Source: Bog-159 sp963785255 (GTDB lineage: Bacteria; Acidobacteriota; Terriglobia; Bryobacterales; Bryobacteraceae). Taken from it: a stretch of 64,000 bases of DNA. Shown here piece after piece: positions 35,409 through 43,984 of the stretch. Each line of letters starts with the position of its first letter. The stretch's first letter is position 1. A program made the translations under genes and the position numbers. Below the pieces are notes generated by a model that saw only the letters and a program-made list of their open reading frames with translations, was not told where the DNA came from and ran no database searches. The stretch lies in assembly GCA_963785255.1 (NCBI GenBank), contig CAWAUR010000009.1, positions 310,001 through 374,000 of the forward strand. Reading direction: 5' to 3'.

Positions 35409-37462
35409 CTACTGAGCGCTCGGGTAGAAGACCAATACCCCGCTGTCGTAGGTGGGCACGTAAACCATGCCGTTTGCAACCGTGGGTGGGGCGAAAATCG
35501 AGCCGAGGAACGGAGTGGTGCTGGTACTGGTAGTGAAAAGTTGCACGAAGTCACCGGTAGTAGGAAGGCTCTTCAAGCCGTATGCTTTGAGCTCGGCGTG
35601 GAAATCCGTGGAGTCGGTGTCCGGTTCCACGTAGGCCTTGGCGTGCGTCGGGTCGGCGATGGCCCAGAGGACGGCGTCAGCGCTGGATATGTCGCAATTC
35701 GTGCAGTTGGCGGAAAGCGACAGCATCCCGCCCGGAAACCCGGAGGGTGACACCTCGTCGTTCGGGACTGACCCCTGGACGGGTGTGCAGGAGAACAGGG
35801 CGCCTTCCCAGGGGCACCAGTCGACATCCTCCAGTTGCGGCCAGACGAAGAGATAGGCGTTCCAATACACCGCGCTACCAATCGAATCGCAGGGGGTGTC
35901 GCCATTGCCGCAAACGTCAACTCCTGGGATGATACTGGCTGTCAGTGAACCTTCGAACTTGCAGTTCGTGCCGCAGTCGAGGTTGGTGTAGCCAGGAAGG
36001 CTGAGGGGGCTCATTACGTAGCCGGTGCCGGATTTATCGAAGGTGACGAGCTGGTTCTGGCCCGATGTAAGCGTGTCGGTAATCACCGGGCCGGAGGTCC
36101 CCATGTCCTGGTCGAAGGCGTTCATGGTCTGGTAGTTGCTCGGAGTGTAGAACTGCGCGGGATAGCAGGCGTTGCTGGCGTTGGTGCTGCTTGAGGTGTT
36201 GCAGGTTCGCGATGCGTCGAAGGCGACGACCGAACTGCCCCAACTTGAGAGAGGGGTTGAGCCCCCGGCCAGAACGCCGCCGTTGCCCACTCCGGCAAAA
36301 ACATAGGTGGTATCCCCGGATGTGTAGAGCGCGGGAGCCTTTCCCGACATCCAGATGCCCCCGCCTAGGCCGCAGATGTTCCCGCATAGAGTCGGGTCGC
36401 CCCCACCGGCGTTCTTGCCGCAATCGCTGTAGTCGTTGTTTGAGCTGTTCGTGCACAACGTTGTGGTATTGGCTGGGGAGACATTTGGTCCGTTGGGCGT
36501 GGACGAGAAGGCGAAGTTAGGGGCGCTCTGCGGCGTCGGGATCACGTTGTACCCAAGCAGCCATCCATGGTATGGGTAGGTCCAACTGAACTCGCTTGCG
36601 CCGCTTCCCCCTCCGACCCCGAATGGAATAAAGAGCTCGCCATTGGGAGCGAGGGACAGGGCGGATCGCTGGAGTTGATAGGCGGCCTCGAATTGCAGCG
36701 TGCCGGACGCCGCACCCGCGGCGTTGCCGGACGAGGGCACGTACGTGCTGTATCCTACGTCGATTGGGGTGAACGCGTCGGAGCCGTCCAACAGATTAAG
36801 CCCGTGCAGGTACCAGTGCTCGTTTCCCGACCCGTCCTCGCAGCCGCCCACGACATAGATGGTCTCGGTCTGGCCGTTGACGTAGACCACTGGCGTGGAC
36901 ACGATCCCTGCGTACGGGAGCGCCGTGCCGACGCCCGGTATCGTGCCACCGAGGCCGTAGCCTCCGCAGTCGCCACTGTTGTTGATGAGATTCTTCGTCC
37001 AGTACAATATTCCTGAGCTACCTGCGGGCGAGCTGGAGCACGGATTACTCTGCGTATTGTTCGCCGCGTCGAAGACGAAGACTTGATCGTTCAAAGTCGT
37101 CACGATGACCACATTTTCCTGCGTCGGCGTGCCGTGAACGTTGACGGTTGCCTGGTAGACATACAGGGGCTGCGTGTACACTGGATTGTCACTGCTGGGG
37201 CAACAACTGCTGCCGCAGTGTCCAGGATCCGTGGGCACAAGGAACTGGATCTGCGCCTGCAAGTTGGGAACGTTAGACGGCTTAAGGCAGGTTTCCTGCG
37301 TGTTCGCGCCAGTGCGCTGGGTGTTGTACTGCGACGTGAGCACGCTGACGCTCGGCGCGCACGAGTAGTCCTGGGCGGCGGCTGGCGCCTGCGCAAACAT
37401 CATCATGGCGCCTGCAAACGCAGAGAGAGAGAGAGAGAGAGAGAGCTTCGGCTAGACTGCAT
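35409..37462 (-). CDS. Secreted PQQ-like beta-propeller protein, frame broken at a CT tract
   Basis: From the SD-led ATG at 37462 the leader reads MQSSRSSLSLSLSL and stops at CCATGA. One CT unit fewer would fuse it to AFAGAMMMFAQAPAAAQ and the 665-residue body, making a normal signal peptide. The body can also be read from ATG 37406 (MMMFAQ), which has no SD. It has TSQYNTQRTGANTQETCLKP, QPLYVYQATVNVHGTPTQEN, VVIVTTLNDQVFVFDAANN and propeller blades to ~660, with many Cys. Resembles PQQ-binding-like propellers; no enzyme motif seen. Nearest partner is the GloVer gene 17 nt downstream. Confidence 0.8.
37422..37445 (-). repeat. (CT)12 microsatellite in signal-peptide-coding leader
   Basis: 24 bases of CT on the coding (minus) strand, 12 units, encoding alternating Ser-Leu. 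In the given sequence the count leaves the leader out of frame with the propeller gene by two bases. Strong SD (AAGGAGG) precedes the leader ATG. Confidence 0.95.
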
Positions 37463-37970
37463 AACGCCTCCTTGAGTGGCGCCGCCTGTACGGATTTAGC
37501 AGGATCGACCTGCGGTATCGCGCCAATTGGGTTAAGTCTCCCATGGGCGCTGCAGTTCGTCAAGCAGTACGTTGACCCGAAGCTTGGATTACGTGCTAAC
37601 GAGCACATAGGGCACTGGCGTGGAACGTTTGCTTTGTTGCAATCGCGTAAATTGAGTAACTGCGGCGCCTGTTCGGCCAGCCGAGCCGTAATCCGCGCGC
37701 CGGCCTTCCCGTTCCCAAAACACAGCCGTGCGGTTACGGCTCGATTGCCTTGCAAAACCGCGCACTGGGTTAACCAGCAGATAAGGGCGGAAAGGGTCTG
37801 GAACCCCGCTCACTAGCGGCCGCTCGGTTCTTGTAAGTGGCGGAGCCAGCCTCTGAGCCGCGGCCGTCAGGGAGCGGGAGTCAAGATAAGAAGAAGCATT
37901 TAGTTTGCCGGTGGCTATGTTCGCGGTTCCCGGCGCCGGACATTGTAGTCGAAGCCGGGTTCGCTTGAGC
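37463..37970. promoter_or_regulatory. Upstream region of module 1
   Basis: No gene seen. 37463-37753 is homologous to 48396-48703 of module 2 (shared GCGATTGCAACAAAGC, GACCCGAAGCTTGG-like and GGCGCCACTCAAGGAGGCG). It probably carries the module promoter; no -35/-10 pair could be fixed. 37854-37881 is an S-family repeat arm (GAGCCGCGGCCGTCAGGGAG). 37882-37970 is the short spacer to the SDR stop. Confidence 0.6.
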
Positions 37971-38792
37971 CTACACTTTCGAGAAACGGCGCAGGGTGAA
38001 GGCTTCCGGATTCATATTCTCGCGCTCCAGCCGCTTCCAAGCGTCGTTCACATGGATCAACTTGCCGCTGATGTGATTGGAACGCTCGGAGGCCAAAAAC
38101 AAAGCCAGGTGAATTTGTTTTTCGGGATGCATGCCGCCGGTAAGCCGGACGCCTTCGGCTTCCTCGATTTCGCGGCTGCCGGCGCGCTCGCCGGAGTGCA
38201 GGATTTCGTCGGTCATGTGCGTGTAAGTGCCGCCCGGCGCCAGGCAGTTCACCTGCACGTTGTAGTCGCGAACTTCTTCAGCGAGGGTTTCGACGAAGCG
38301 GACCACGGCGGCTTTCGAAGCCGCATAGGCCGAAAAACGCGGCCGCGGGGAGGCCGCGCCGCCGCCGCCGATCACCACGATCTTGCCGTGACGGTGCTCG
38401 ATCATCTGCGGCAACACTGCGCGGCAGGCGTGCATGGTTCCCATCAGGTTGGTCTCGACGGTCTCGGCCCAGGCGCGCGGCTTAATCTCCACCAACGATC
38501 CGATGGGACCTTGAATACCGGCCGCCGCGATCAATATATGCACCCCACCGAAGACCGCGCGCATGCGCTCCACGGCGGAGCTCATCTGCTCGTAATCGCG
38601 CACATCGCAGCGGATGCGCAGGGCCGTGCCGCCGGCGTGTTCGATTTCGAGCTTGGCCAAATCCAGCTCGGCCTGGCTGCGCGCCAGCAGCCCGACGCGC
38701 GCGCCTTCCGCCGCGAATCCGATGGCCAGCCGCTTGCCGATGCCACGGCCAGCCCCCGTAATCAGGACTGCCTGGTCCTTCAGCGGCCGCAA
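37971..38792 (-). CDS. Short-chain dehydrogenase/reductase
   Basis: About 273 residues. Start probably TTG 38792 (GGAG 8 nt upstream) or TTG 38798; no ATG is available before the fold begins. NAD(P)-binding TGAGRGIGK at the N-terminus, CDVRD, AAAGIQG, catalytic Tyr and Lys in FSAYAASKAAV, LAPGGTYTHM. An unknown alcohol/ketone or sugar substrate. The start overlaps or abuts the stop of the copper-type membrane gene (38795), so they are co-translated. The 3' third is duplicated at 33668-34015. Confidence 0.85.
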   Translation of the reverse strand: MRPLKDQAVLITGAGRGIGKRLAIGFAAEGARVGLLARSQAELDLAKLEIEHAGGTALRIRCDVRDYEQMSSAVERMRAVFGGVHILIAAAGIQGPIGSLVEIKPRAWAETVETNLMGTMHACRAVLPQMIEHRHGKIVVIGGGGAASPRPRFSAYAASKAAVVRFVETLAEEVRDYNVQVNCLAPGGTYTHMTDEILHSGERAGSREIEEAEGVRLTGGMHPEKQIHLALFLASERSNHISGKLIHVNDAWKRLERENMNPEAFTLRRFSKV

Positions 38793-38794
38793 GA

Positions 38795-40255
38795 TCAATT
38801 CTCCACGTGGGCGTCGAAGATCCCGGTTTCCACGTGACCGCCGCGCTTGGCCTGGATGAAAATGCGGTATTCGCCGGGTTTGGGGAAGCCGTAGAGGAAT
38901 GACACCTCCGCGGGCAGCGCTTGCGTCATGGACATGCCGGACATTCCCGGCATGCCAGCCATCGATGCGGAGCCGTCCGAGTTTCGCGTGAGACTCAGCG
39001 AAGCCATGGGCACCGATCCCGAAGGATGGATGTGCGCGAACACAGTACGGTCGGTGCGGATAAACGCCGCGTGGCCGGGCATGCCCATGTAGAGTTCCAT
39101 ATCGTGCGCCGGCTTGCCATCGGCGTCTTCCAACAAAAAACGGAAATACATGGCGCGGCGCGCGTGCAGCGGTCCAGGATCGCGCTCCCAAATCATGCGG
39201 GTGCCGTCGGCCAGCGTGTCGGCCGTGCTGTCATGCAACTCGGCGGAGATGGGGGGGCCAGAGCCCGCGGCGTCGTCTCCTTGGAGCGGCGTGCCCGCGA
39301 TATCCGGCAAGGTCACGTCCGTGACCAGCGTTTCCGGCAGGCCGTCGGAATGCACGATATCGGCGTACAAGGCATAACGCCCGGCCGCCATGGCAGGCAG
39401 ATCCTTCGTGAACACTCCGGCTTCCACACGATCCGGGTGCAGATGCCAGACATGATCCATGCCGGGCAGGCTGATGACGTAGAGATGCATCAGGTGATTG
39501 TGATCGGGAACCAGATCGTCGATTTTGCGCCAGCGCGCCCAGCCGGGATCGGTAAGGTGCAACATCAGGCGGCCGCCGTTTTCGAGCGTGGCGGACATAT
39601 CCAGGGGCTTAAAGATGTGCTGATCGTACTCGCTGGCTTCGCTCTTCCACCAGAGGCCGCCGAGAGCGGCCAGGGCGATCACGAAGACAGCGGTAGCGCC
39701 CATGATGACGCGGGCGCGGACCACACGCTTGTGGTCGGGCATCTGGCCCGCTTCCAGTTGGCCCTCGCGCACGCCCGCTCCAACGATGGAAACAGCGCCG
39801 ACTAATAGAATCAATCCCAAGGCCCCCAGCATAAGGCCGGTTGGCGCCTGCATCTTGAGCGTGGTGGAGGAAAGCGCGGGCACGGGGACGGACAAGTCGC
39901 CCTTGCCTTTGGAACCTTCCGCGGTGACCCGCACCTGCCAGGAGCCGGAGGTCATCATCCAGAGCGATCCGGTGAAGAATTGCGGATCGTCCTTGGATTG
40001 CTGCGCGCGATCGGGAACGGGAGCGAATTTTGCGCCGGGACCGGTGAGCGGCGTTGGCACGATATGTACGACGTCGACATCCTTATCGGTGGAGCGCACT
40101 TCGATTTCGGCCACGCCCGGTATGACCGTGGGCGTACGGATGGTGACGAGTAAGTGATACGGGCCGGCCTCGCCTTCGTAGAAAACGTCCGGGCTACCCA
40201 CATGCGCCCAGGCGCCGGCGACGGACAGCAACAACAAAGCGAAGAGTCTCCGCAT
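38795..40255 (-). CDS. CopC/YtkA-like membrane protein, Met/His-rich
   Basis: 486 residues from ATG 40255. Signal peptide MRRLFALLLLSVAGAWAH followed by a beta-sandwich-like region. Transmembrane helices at ~140-165 and ~185-205. The C-terminal half has YtkA-like features (GRLMLHLTDPGW, HNHLMHLYVISLPGMDHVWH, MELYMGMPGHAAFI, VFAHIHPSG) and a Met-rich stretch MAGMPGMSGMSMTQA. Such Met/His clusters suggest copper binding. Four nt after the polytopic membrane gene. Confidence 0.7.
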   Translation of the reverse strand: MRRLFALLLLSVAGAWAHVGSPDVFYEGEAGPYHLLVTIRTPTVIPGVAEIEVRSTDKDVDVVHIVPTPLTGPGAKFAPVPDRAQQSKDDPQFFTGSLWMMTSGSWQVRVTAEGSKGKGDLSVPVPALSSTTLKMQAPTGLMLGALGLILLVGAVSIVGAGVREGQLEAGQMPDHKRVVRARVIMGATAVFVIALAALGGLWWKSEASEYDQHIFKPLDMSATLENGGRLMLHLTDPGWARWRKIDDLVPDHNHLMHLYVISLPGMDHVWHLHPDRVEAGVFTKDLPAMAAGRYALYADIVHSDGLPETLVTDVTLPDIAGTPLQGDDAAGSGPPISAELHDSTADTLADGTRMIWERDPGPLHARRAMYFRFLLEDADGKPAHDMELYMGMPGHAAFIRTDRTVFAHIHPSGSVPMASLSLTRNSDGSASMAGMPGMSGMSMTQALPAEVSFLYGFPKPGEYRIFIQAKRGGHVETGIFDAHVEN

Positions 40256-40259
40256 GAGA

Positions 40260-41432
40260 TTACCGGCGCACCCGCCGCATCCAATCGCCCCAGGCGAAGC
40301 CCACACGCATGGTGATAAAAGCGAATACTGCGGCCAGCGTCATTTCGGTCCACAAGGTCGACGGCGTATCGGGGCGGACGAAAATGTGGCGCACGATAAT
40401 CGACGTGGGGCGCGCGTTGTAATCGAAGACATTGGTATGGAAAAACCAGTTTTGCGCGGCGGTGGAATTAAGGAATGTCGAGAACGGCCATTGCACCGCG
40501 ACCAGCACGCCCAGGAAAATCAAGCCGGAAATAGCCGCCAGCGTCCATTTATTCCAGGTGCGGGTGCGGCTCCAGAACAGATCCAGCGCCAGCGCCGGAA
40601 TGAAGAGCAGCATGGGGAATTCGGGCGGCACGAATTGCGTGACCTGATGATAGACGGGGCCCAATTTCGGCTCGGCGGGGAATAGCGGCAGCACCCATCC
40701 CATACCGGCCCAGAAGAGCCAGTAGACGGCGGCCACGGTGGTGGCGGCCCAGCGCTTTTCAGAAGCGCGCGCGATTCCGGCGAGCACCAACGGCACCACC
40801 ATGCAGACGACGCGATAGTAGATGCCGCTATGCATGAGCGCGTGCCAGGAGAATTCCATGATCATCAGCATCAAGCCGACCAGAACCACGCCCCCCACAT
40901 AGAGGAACAGTCCGTTGAGCCGCTCGCGGAATTCATCGCGCGCGCGATTCATCATGCCCAGGATCAGGATCAGCGTGCCGGTGTTCACGGCCAGGTTGCC
41001 GAGGATCAGCAGGACGTGGGGTGGGCTGAGGATTTTGACATCCAGTCCATACGCGCTATGCCACCAGTTATCGAACGGCGCGGAGGTCAGCATGGCGACG
41101 CCGCCCCAGGCCGCGATGAAGGCGCCCAGGGGAGCTTCGAATCCCCACATTTTCACGGCGGTGGAGCGCAGTTGCGAGAAGTTGCCGAAGGTGGTGGCCA
41201 GGATCAGGTAGCCGCACGACAGGCCTGCCGTGATGCCGCACAGGTAGATGGCCATGTGGGCGGGGGTCCAGAACGTATCGCGGCCAATGGAGCGGTGCCA
41301 GGAGATGTCCCACTGGCCGCCGATCATGGCGGACGTCACGCCGAGGACGGCGCACCAAACGTACCAGGGTATGCGGTCGACACGTTCGTAGACAGTGGAG
41401 ATGGACGAGACTGTGGTGGAGATAGTGGCCAT
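40260..41432 (-). CDS. Polytopic membrane protein of unknown function
   Basis: 390 residues, about ten hydrophobic helices. Conserved-looking polar spots in or near membranes: WDISWHRSIGRDTFWTPAHM, FDNWWHSAYGLDVKILSPPH, EFSWHALMHSG, FFHTNVFDY. Several His in helices suggest metal or heme binding. Paired with the CopC/YtkA-like gene (4 nt apart). I recall such pairs in Acidobacteria but cannot name a function. Confidence 0.65.
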   Translation of the reverse strand: MATISTTVSSISTVYERVDRIPWYVWCAVLGVTSAMIGGQWDISWHRSIGRDTFWTPAHMAIYLCGITAGLSCGYLILATTFGNFSQLRSTAVKMWGFEAPLGAFIAAWGGVAMLTSAPFDNWWHSAYGLDVKILSPPHVLLILGNLAVNTGTLILILGMMNRARDEFRERLNGLFLYVGGVVLVGLMLMIMEFSWHALMHSGIYYRVVCMVVPLVLAGIARASEKRWAATTVAAVYWLFWAGMGWVLPLFPAEPKLGPVYHQVTQFVPPEFPMLLFIPALALDLFWSRTRTWNKWTLAAISGLIFLGVLVAVQWPFSTFLNSTAAQNWFFHTNVFDYNARPTSIIVRHIFVRPDTPSTLWTEMTLAAVFAFITMRVGFAWGDWMRRVRR

Positions 41433-41485
41433 GCGATTCCCTCTGTACGTTTTTGATTATACCCTTGTTCGGGGAGATTCGGATT

Positions 41486-41938
41486 TCACGAAGGTTGTGA
41501 GAGTATCTCAAGCCCTGCGCCGGGGGAGATGAGATGCTTCATGCGGGCATCGAATGTTACGAACGTTGCATGATGGTGTCCGGCCAGCGCCAGAAGGTAC
41601 GCATCCGTGAGTTGTTGATGGCCAAGTAATCGCTCCAGCGCGCCGCCAAAGTTACTCGCTATGGGCGACGGCAGGTCTTTCAGATAGATGTGCCGGGAGT
41701 CCTCGACGAAGATTCTTAACAGAGCCGCCGCATCGGACGGACGCTGTGCGCGAGTTACCACCGCAGGGTTCGATGACAGCCGAATAAAGGCTAGTTGCGT
41801 GAGCGCGCAAGTCGCCCATCGGCAACGGGCGGCTTCCAACCGCCGGACAGCCTGCGCGTGGAACTGGTGGTTGGGCCAAGCCATCGCCAACAGGACATGC
41901 ACGTCCAGCAGGAGGAGGTCAGAAGTAGCCTTCTTCAT
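41486..41938 (-). CDS. VapC-like PIN-domain ribonuclease toxin
   Basis: 150 residues from ATG 41938. PIN fold with acidic residues in LLLDVHVLLAMAWPNH, ALTQLAFIRL, LTDAYLLALAGHHHATFVTF and DARM. Related to the TA-system VapC group that cuts RNA. Overlaps the antitoxin gene by 20 nt, the usual pairing. Confidence 0.85.
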   Translation of the reverse strand: MKKATSDLLLLDVHVLLAMAWPNHQFHAQAVRRLEAARCRWATCALTQLAFIRLSSNPAVVTRAQRPSDAAALLRIFVEDSRHIYLKDLPSPIASNFGGALERLLGHQQLTDAYLLALAGHHHATFVTFDARMKHLISPGAGLEILSQPS

Positions 41939-42161
41939 CGATGGCACGCTGGACTCTGGACGCCGGAATGATGGGTGCGTCTGGCGGCACCTCAAAAGTG
42001 GGAAACCGGCGTTTTGTTTTCTTCGGAGACTTCACCGGCGGAGGGGCTAAACCGCGACGGGCAAGCTTCGACAACACCTTGCCCAAGCGCTCTCCCGACG
42101 CGCTCGCCAGGTGCATGGCGGCATTGTAAACATCGTCGTCGAGCGTGACCGTGGTTCTCAC
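41919..42161 (-). CDS. Ribbon-helix-helix antitoxin paired with VapC
   Basis: 80 residues from GTG 42161: MRTTVTLDDDVYNAAMHLAS (first residue from GTG) is an RHH DNA-binding start, then GERLGKVLSKLARRGL. The C-terminal part (FPTFEVPPDAPIIP) would wrap the toxin. Likely auto-represses the pair. Confidence 0.8.
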   Translation of the reverse strand: MRTTVTLDDDVYNAAMHLASASGERLGKVLSKLARRGLAPPPVKSPKKTKRRFPTFEVPPDAPIIPASRVQRAIDEEGYF

Positions 42162-42210
42162 AACTACATCTTGATACAGCGATACAGTGATGTCAAACCC
42201 GATGGGGGCA

Positions 42211-42712
42211 TCAGCCGATCTTAGGAGCCGCTCCTTCATCGTCGCCGTCATCCTCACCGCCGGGTTCAACATCCTCGAAAAGTCCAGCTTGCGGTTTCGG
42301 TGGCACGTAAGAGGCGCCAAGGTCGAGGCGAAGGTTTGCGTGCGGCCTGCCATCCGCCCAGGAGCTTCGCTGGGCGGCGGCCGCATTTTGCGCCAACCAG
42401 TCGCACCGGGTGTTGTACGCGTGGCCGGCGTGCCCCCTGGTCCAAACCCAGGTTGTCTTATGCCGTGAGGCCAACTCGTCGAGTTCCATCCCGAGATCGG
42501 CGTTGCGTACCGGTCCATGCTTCCGCCACCAATGCCTCCGCTTCCATTTGATGATCCACTTCGTGATCCCGTAGAGTACGTACTGGGAGTCGGTCGCGAT
42601 CTCCACCTCGCAAGGCTCTCTGTACGCCACCGCAGCGAAGGGGGCAGGCCCACCCACCCGGCCCGGGATTGCCGAGGCAAGAGCCGTCGGTGATCAGTGA
42701 GACTTTCTTCAT
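42211..42712 (-). pseudogene. rnhA: RNase HI gene with internal deletion
   Basis: The N-terminus MKKVSLITDGSCLGNPGPGG is in one frame. REPCEVEIATDSQYVLYGIT through WVWTRGHAGHAYNTRCDWLA and an acidic tail are in another. Between them the segment normally holding the RMEL catalytic Glu is missing and ~25 unrelated bases remain near 42630-42655. It keeps two catalytic Asp motifs (TDGS, TDSQ) but cannot make a full enzyme. ATG 42712 overlaps the SEC-C gene stop (ATGA). Confidence 0.85.
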
Positions 42713-43002
42713 GCCCCCGGATTTGCCAGGGCGGCGCCACAGCACTTTTTGAATTTCTTGCCGCTGTGGCAAGGGCAGTAATCGTTGCCGCTGATCTTCG
42801 GCGGCAGGCGCGGTTTGTCTTCCGGCTTCGCCTCGTCGCGCAGGAGTTTACGAATATCGGAAATATCTTCGATCTGATCGGGCTCCACACCCACAATTAC
42901 TTTCCAGTGGCGTTGTTCAGCCAGACTGACGATCTCCTCGGCCTCCTCCGTCGATCGCACGCGGACTATGGCCGGCCGCTTATGAGTTCCTAACTTCGCC
43001 AC
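42709..43002 (-). CDS. SEC-C metal-binding motif protein
   Basis: 97 residues. Residues ~75-90 form the SEC-C zinc motif CPCHSGKKFKKCCG. The N-terminal part (STEEAEEIVSLAEQRHWKVI) matches small stand-alone SEC-C proteins of the PBPRA1643 type, from memory. Function unknown; upstream partner of the broken rnhA with a 4-nt overlap. Confidence 0.85.
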   Translation of the reverse strand: MAKLGTHKRPAIVRVRSTEEAEEIVSLAEQRHWKVIVGVEPDQIEDISDIRKLLRDEAKPEDKPRLPPKISGNDYCPCHSGKKFKKCCGAALANPGA

Positions 43003-43425
43003 CTCTGTCCCCCACTCACTTAAGATGCCGCAGTGCTGCTGCCTCTGAACAGGCCGCCAGAAAGCCTCATTGAATCACAGAACTTCGCAACGCGCCAGTC
43101 CCCGTTTTGGGGAAGGGTTTGCTTCGAGCAGCCTTTTCTTTCCCGGCGTTCCCTGACGCCGGCCGGCAACTCAAACGATGACATAGACCGGCTACCGGGC
43201 CCGCGGCCGCGGACGTAATCCGCACCCGTCTCCATCGGCTCCGCAATGCGCCAGGCTCGGGCTATGGCTCGTCACTCTACCGCCGAAATCCCGGTCGACC
43301 TCCGAGCACGGCTGGAGAAGGCTCGTCTCGATCTGTTGGTGCGTTCCGTGCACTGGATCGGATTTCCCGTACCGCGCTTCCAACGCATTTTCAGACATGG
43401 CTTCCCGCCTCGCCGCGATCGGCGC
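43003..43425. other. Intergenic region with a small gene relic
   Basis: 423 bp between two minus-strand genes. The only protein-like signal is the + strand relic at 43243-43400, listed separately. A GC-rich palindrome-like stretch GGGCCCGCGGCCGCGG lies at ~43198-43213. Confidence 0.5.
43243..43400 (+). pseudogene. Frameshifted relic of a small unknown gene
   Basis: From ATG 43243 the frame gives MARHSTAEIPVDLRARLEKA then RLDLL. A one-base shift then continues FRALDRISRTALP. Together RLDLL-FRALDR matches a short helical protein I recall from Acidobacteria, which cannot be verified here. The frame does not continue sensibly after ~43400. Confidence 0.35.
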
Positions 43426-43953
43426 TTACGGGTTGACCTTGTAATACCCTTGATACGCGCCCATTTCCGGATAAAATACGTGCGCGCGGTACAGTTCCAT
43501 TACCTGGCGAATATGTCCCAGATCGTGGAAGGCGAATTCGTTGAGCAACTGCGCGATGGTGATGATGCCCAACTCTTCGTGCCGGCCGGTGCGGTCACCT
43601 GTGCCCTCGGGCATCGACTCCAAGAGCGCCAGCGTCTGGCCGCGCTTTTCTTCGAAGCCGGCCATCTCGGCGAAAGCATCGAACTGCGTGCGGGAACGGA
43701 AGATTTCCCATTGATCGTAACTTCGTAGCAGCGGGCAGTCGGTCGAGAGCATGGGCGTGAAGCGGTCGCGGAAGCCGCGAGTTTCCACGTCCGCCAAGTG
43801 CGCCAGCACCATGGAGATCGACCAGCGTTCGGCGGATGGCCGCCAGTCCAATTGTTCGGGAGAAGCCAGCGACAGCAGGTTTCGCAAGACGCCGGGCGTT
43901 TGCTGCAGGATTCGTATCGAGCGTTCAGAGTTGGGGATGCGCAAGTGGGCCAT
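43426..43953 (-). CDS. DinB-family protein
   Basis: 175 residues from ATG 43953 (GGAG 5 nt upstream). Four-helix DinB fold with metal-type His residues: WSISMVLAHLADVETRGF, and near the end FAFHDLGHIRQVMELYRAH. DinB-like proteins are metal-binding, often thiol-dependent transferases; substrate unknown. Divergent from the efflux genes with only 31 nt between starts. Confidence 0.88.
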   Translation of the reverse strand: MAHLRIPNSERSIRILQQTPGVLRNLLSLASPEQLDWRPSAERWSISMVLAHLADVETRGFRDRFTPMLSTDCPLLRSYDQWEIFRSRTQFDAFAEMAGFEEKRGQTLALLESMPEGTGDRTGRHEELGIITIAQLLNEFAFHDLGHIRQVMELYRAHVFYPEMGAYQGYYKVNP

Positions 43954-43984
43954 ACAATCTCCAGAGTACAATGGAGATTATTCC

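Larger units (their letters stand above)
34030..37753 (-). mobile_element. Duplicated two-gene module 1 (propeller + GloVer), likely mobile
   Basis: Defined by homology with module 2 (48396-50204). Similarity begins at GCAAGGCRATCGA (37741-37753) and ends exactly at the GloVer stop. Upstream lies the intact SDR, downstream a truncated second copy of that SDR's 3' end. No transposase, clear terminal inverted repeat or short target duplication was seen, so the transfer mechanism is unknown. Naming it a mobile element is inference. Confidence 0.55.
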
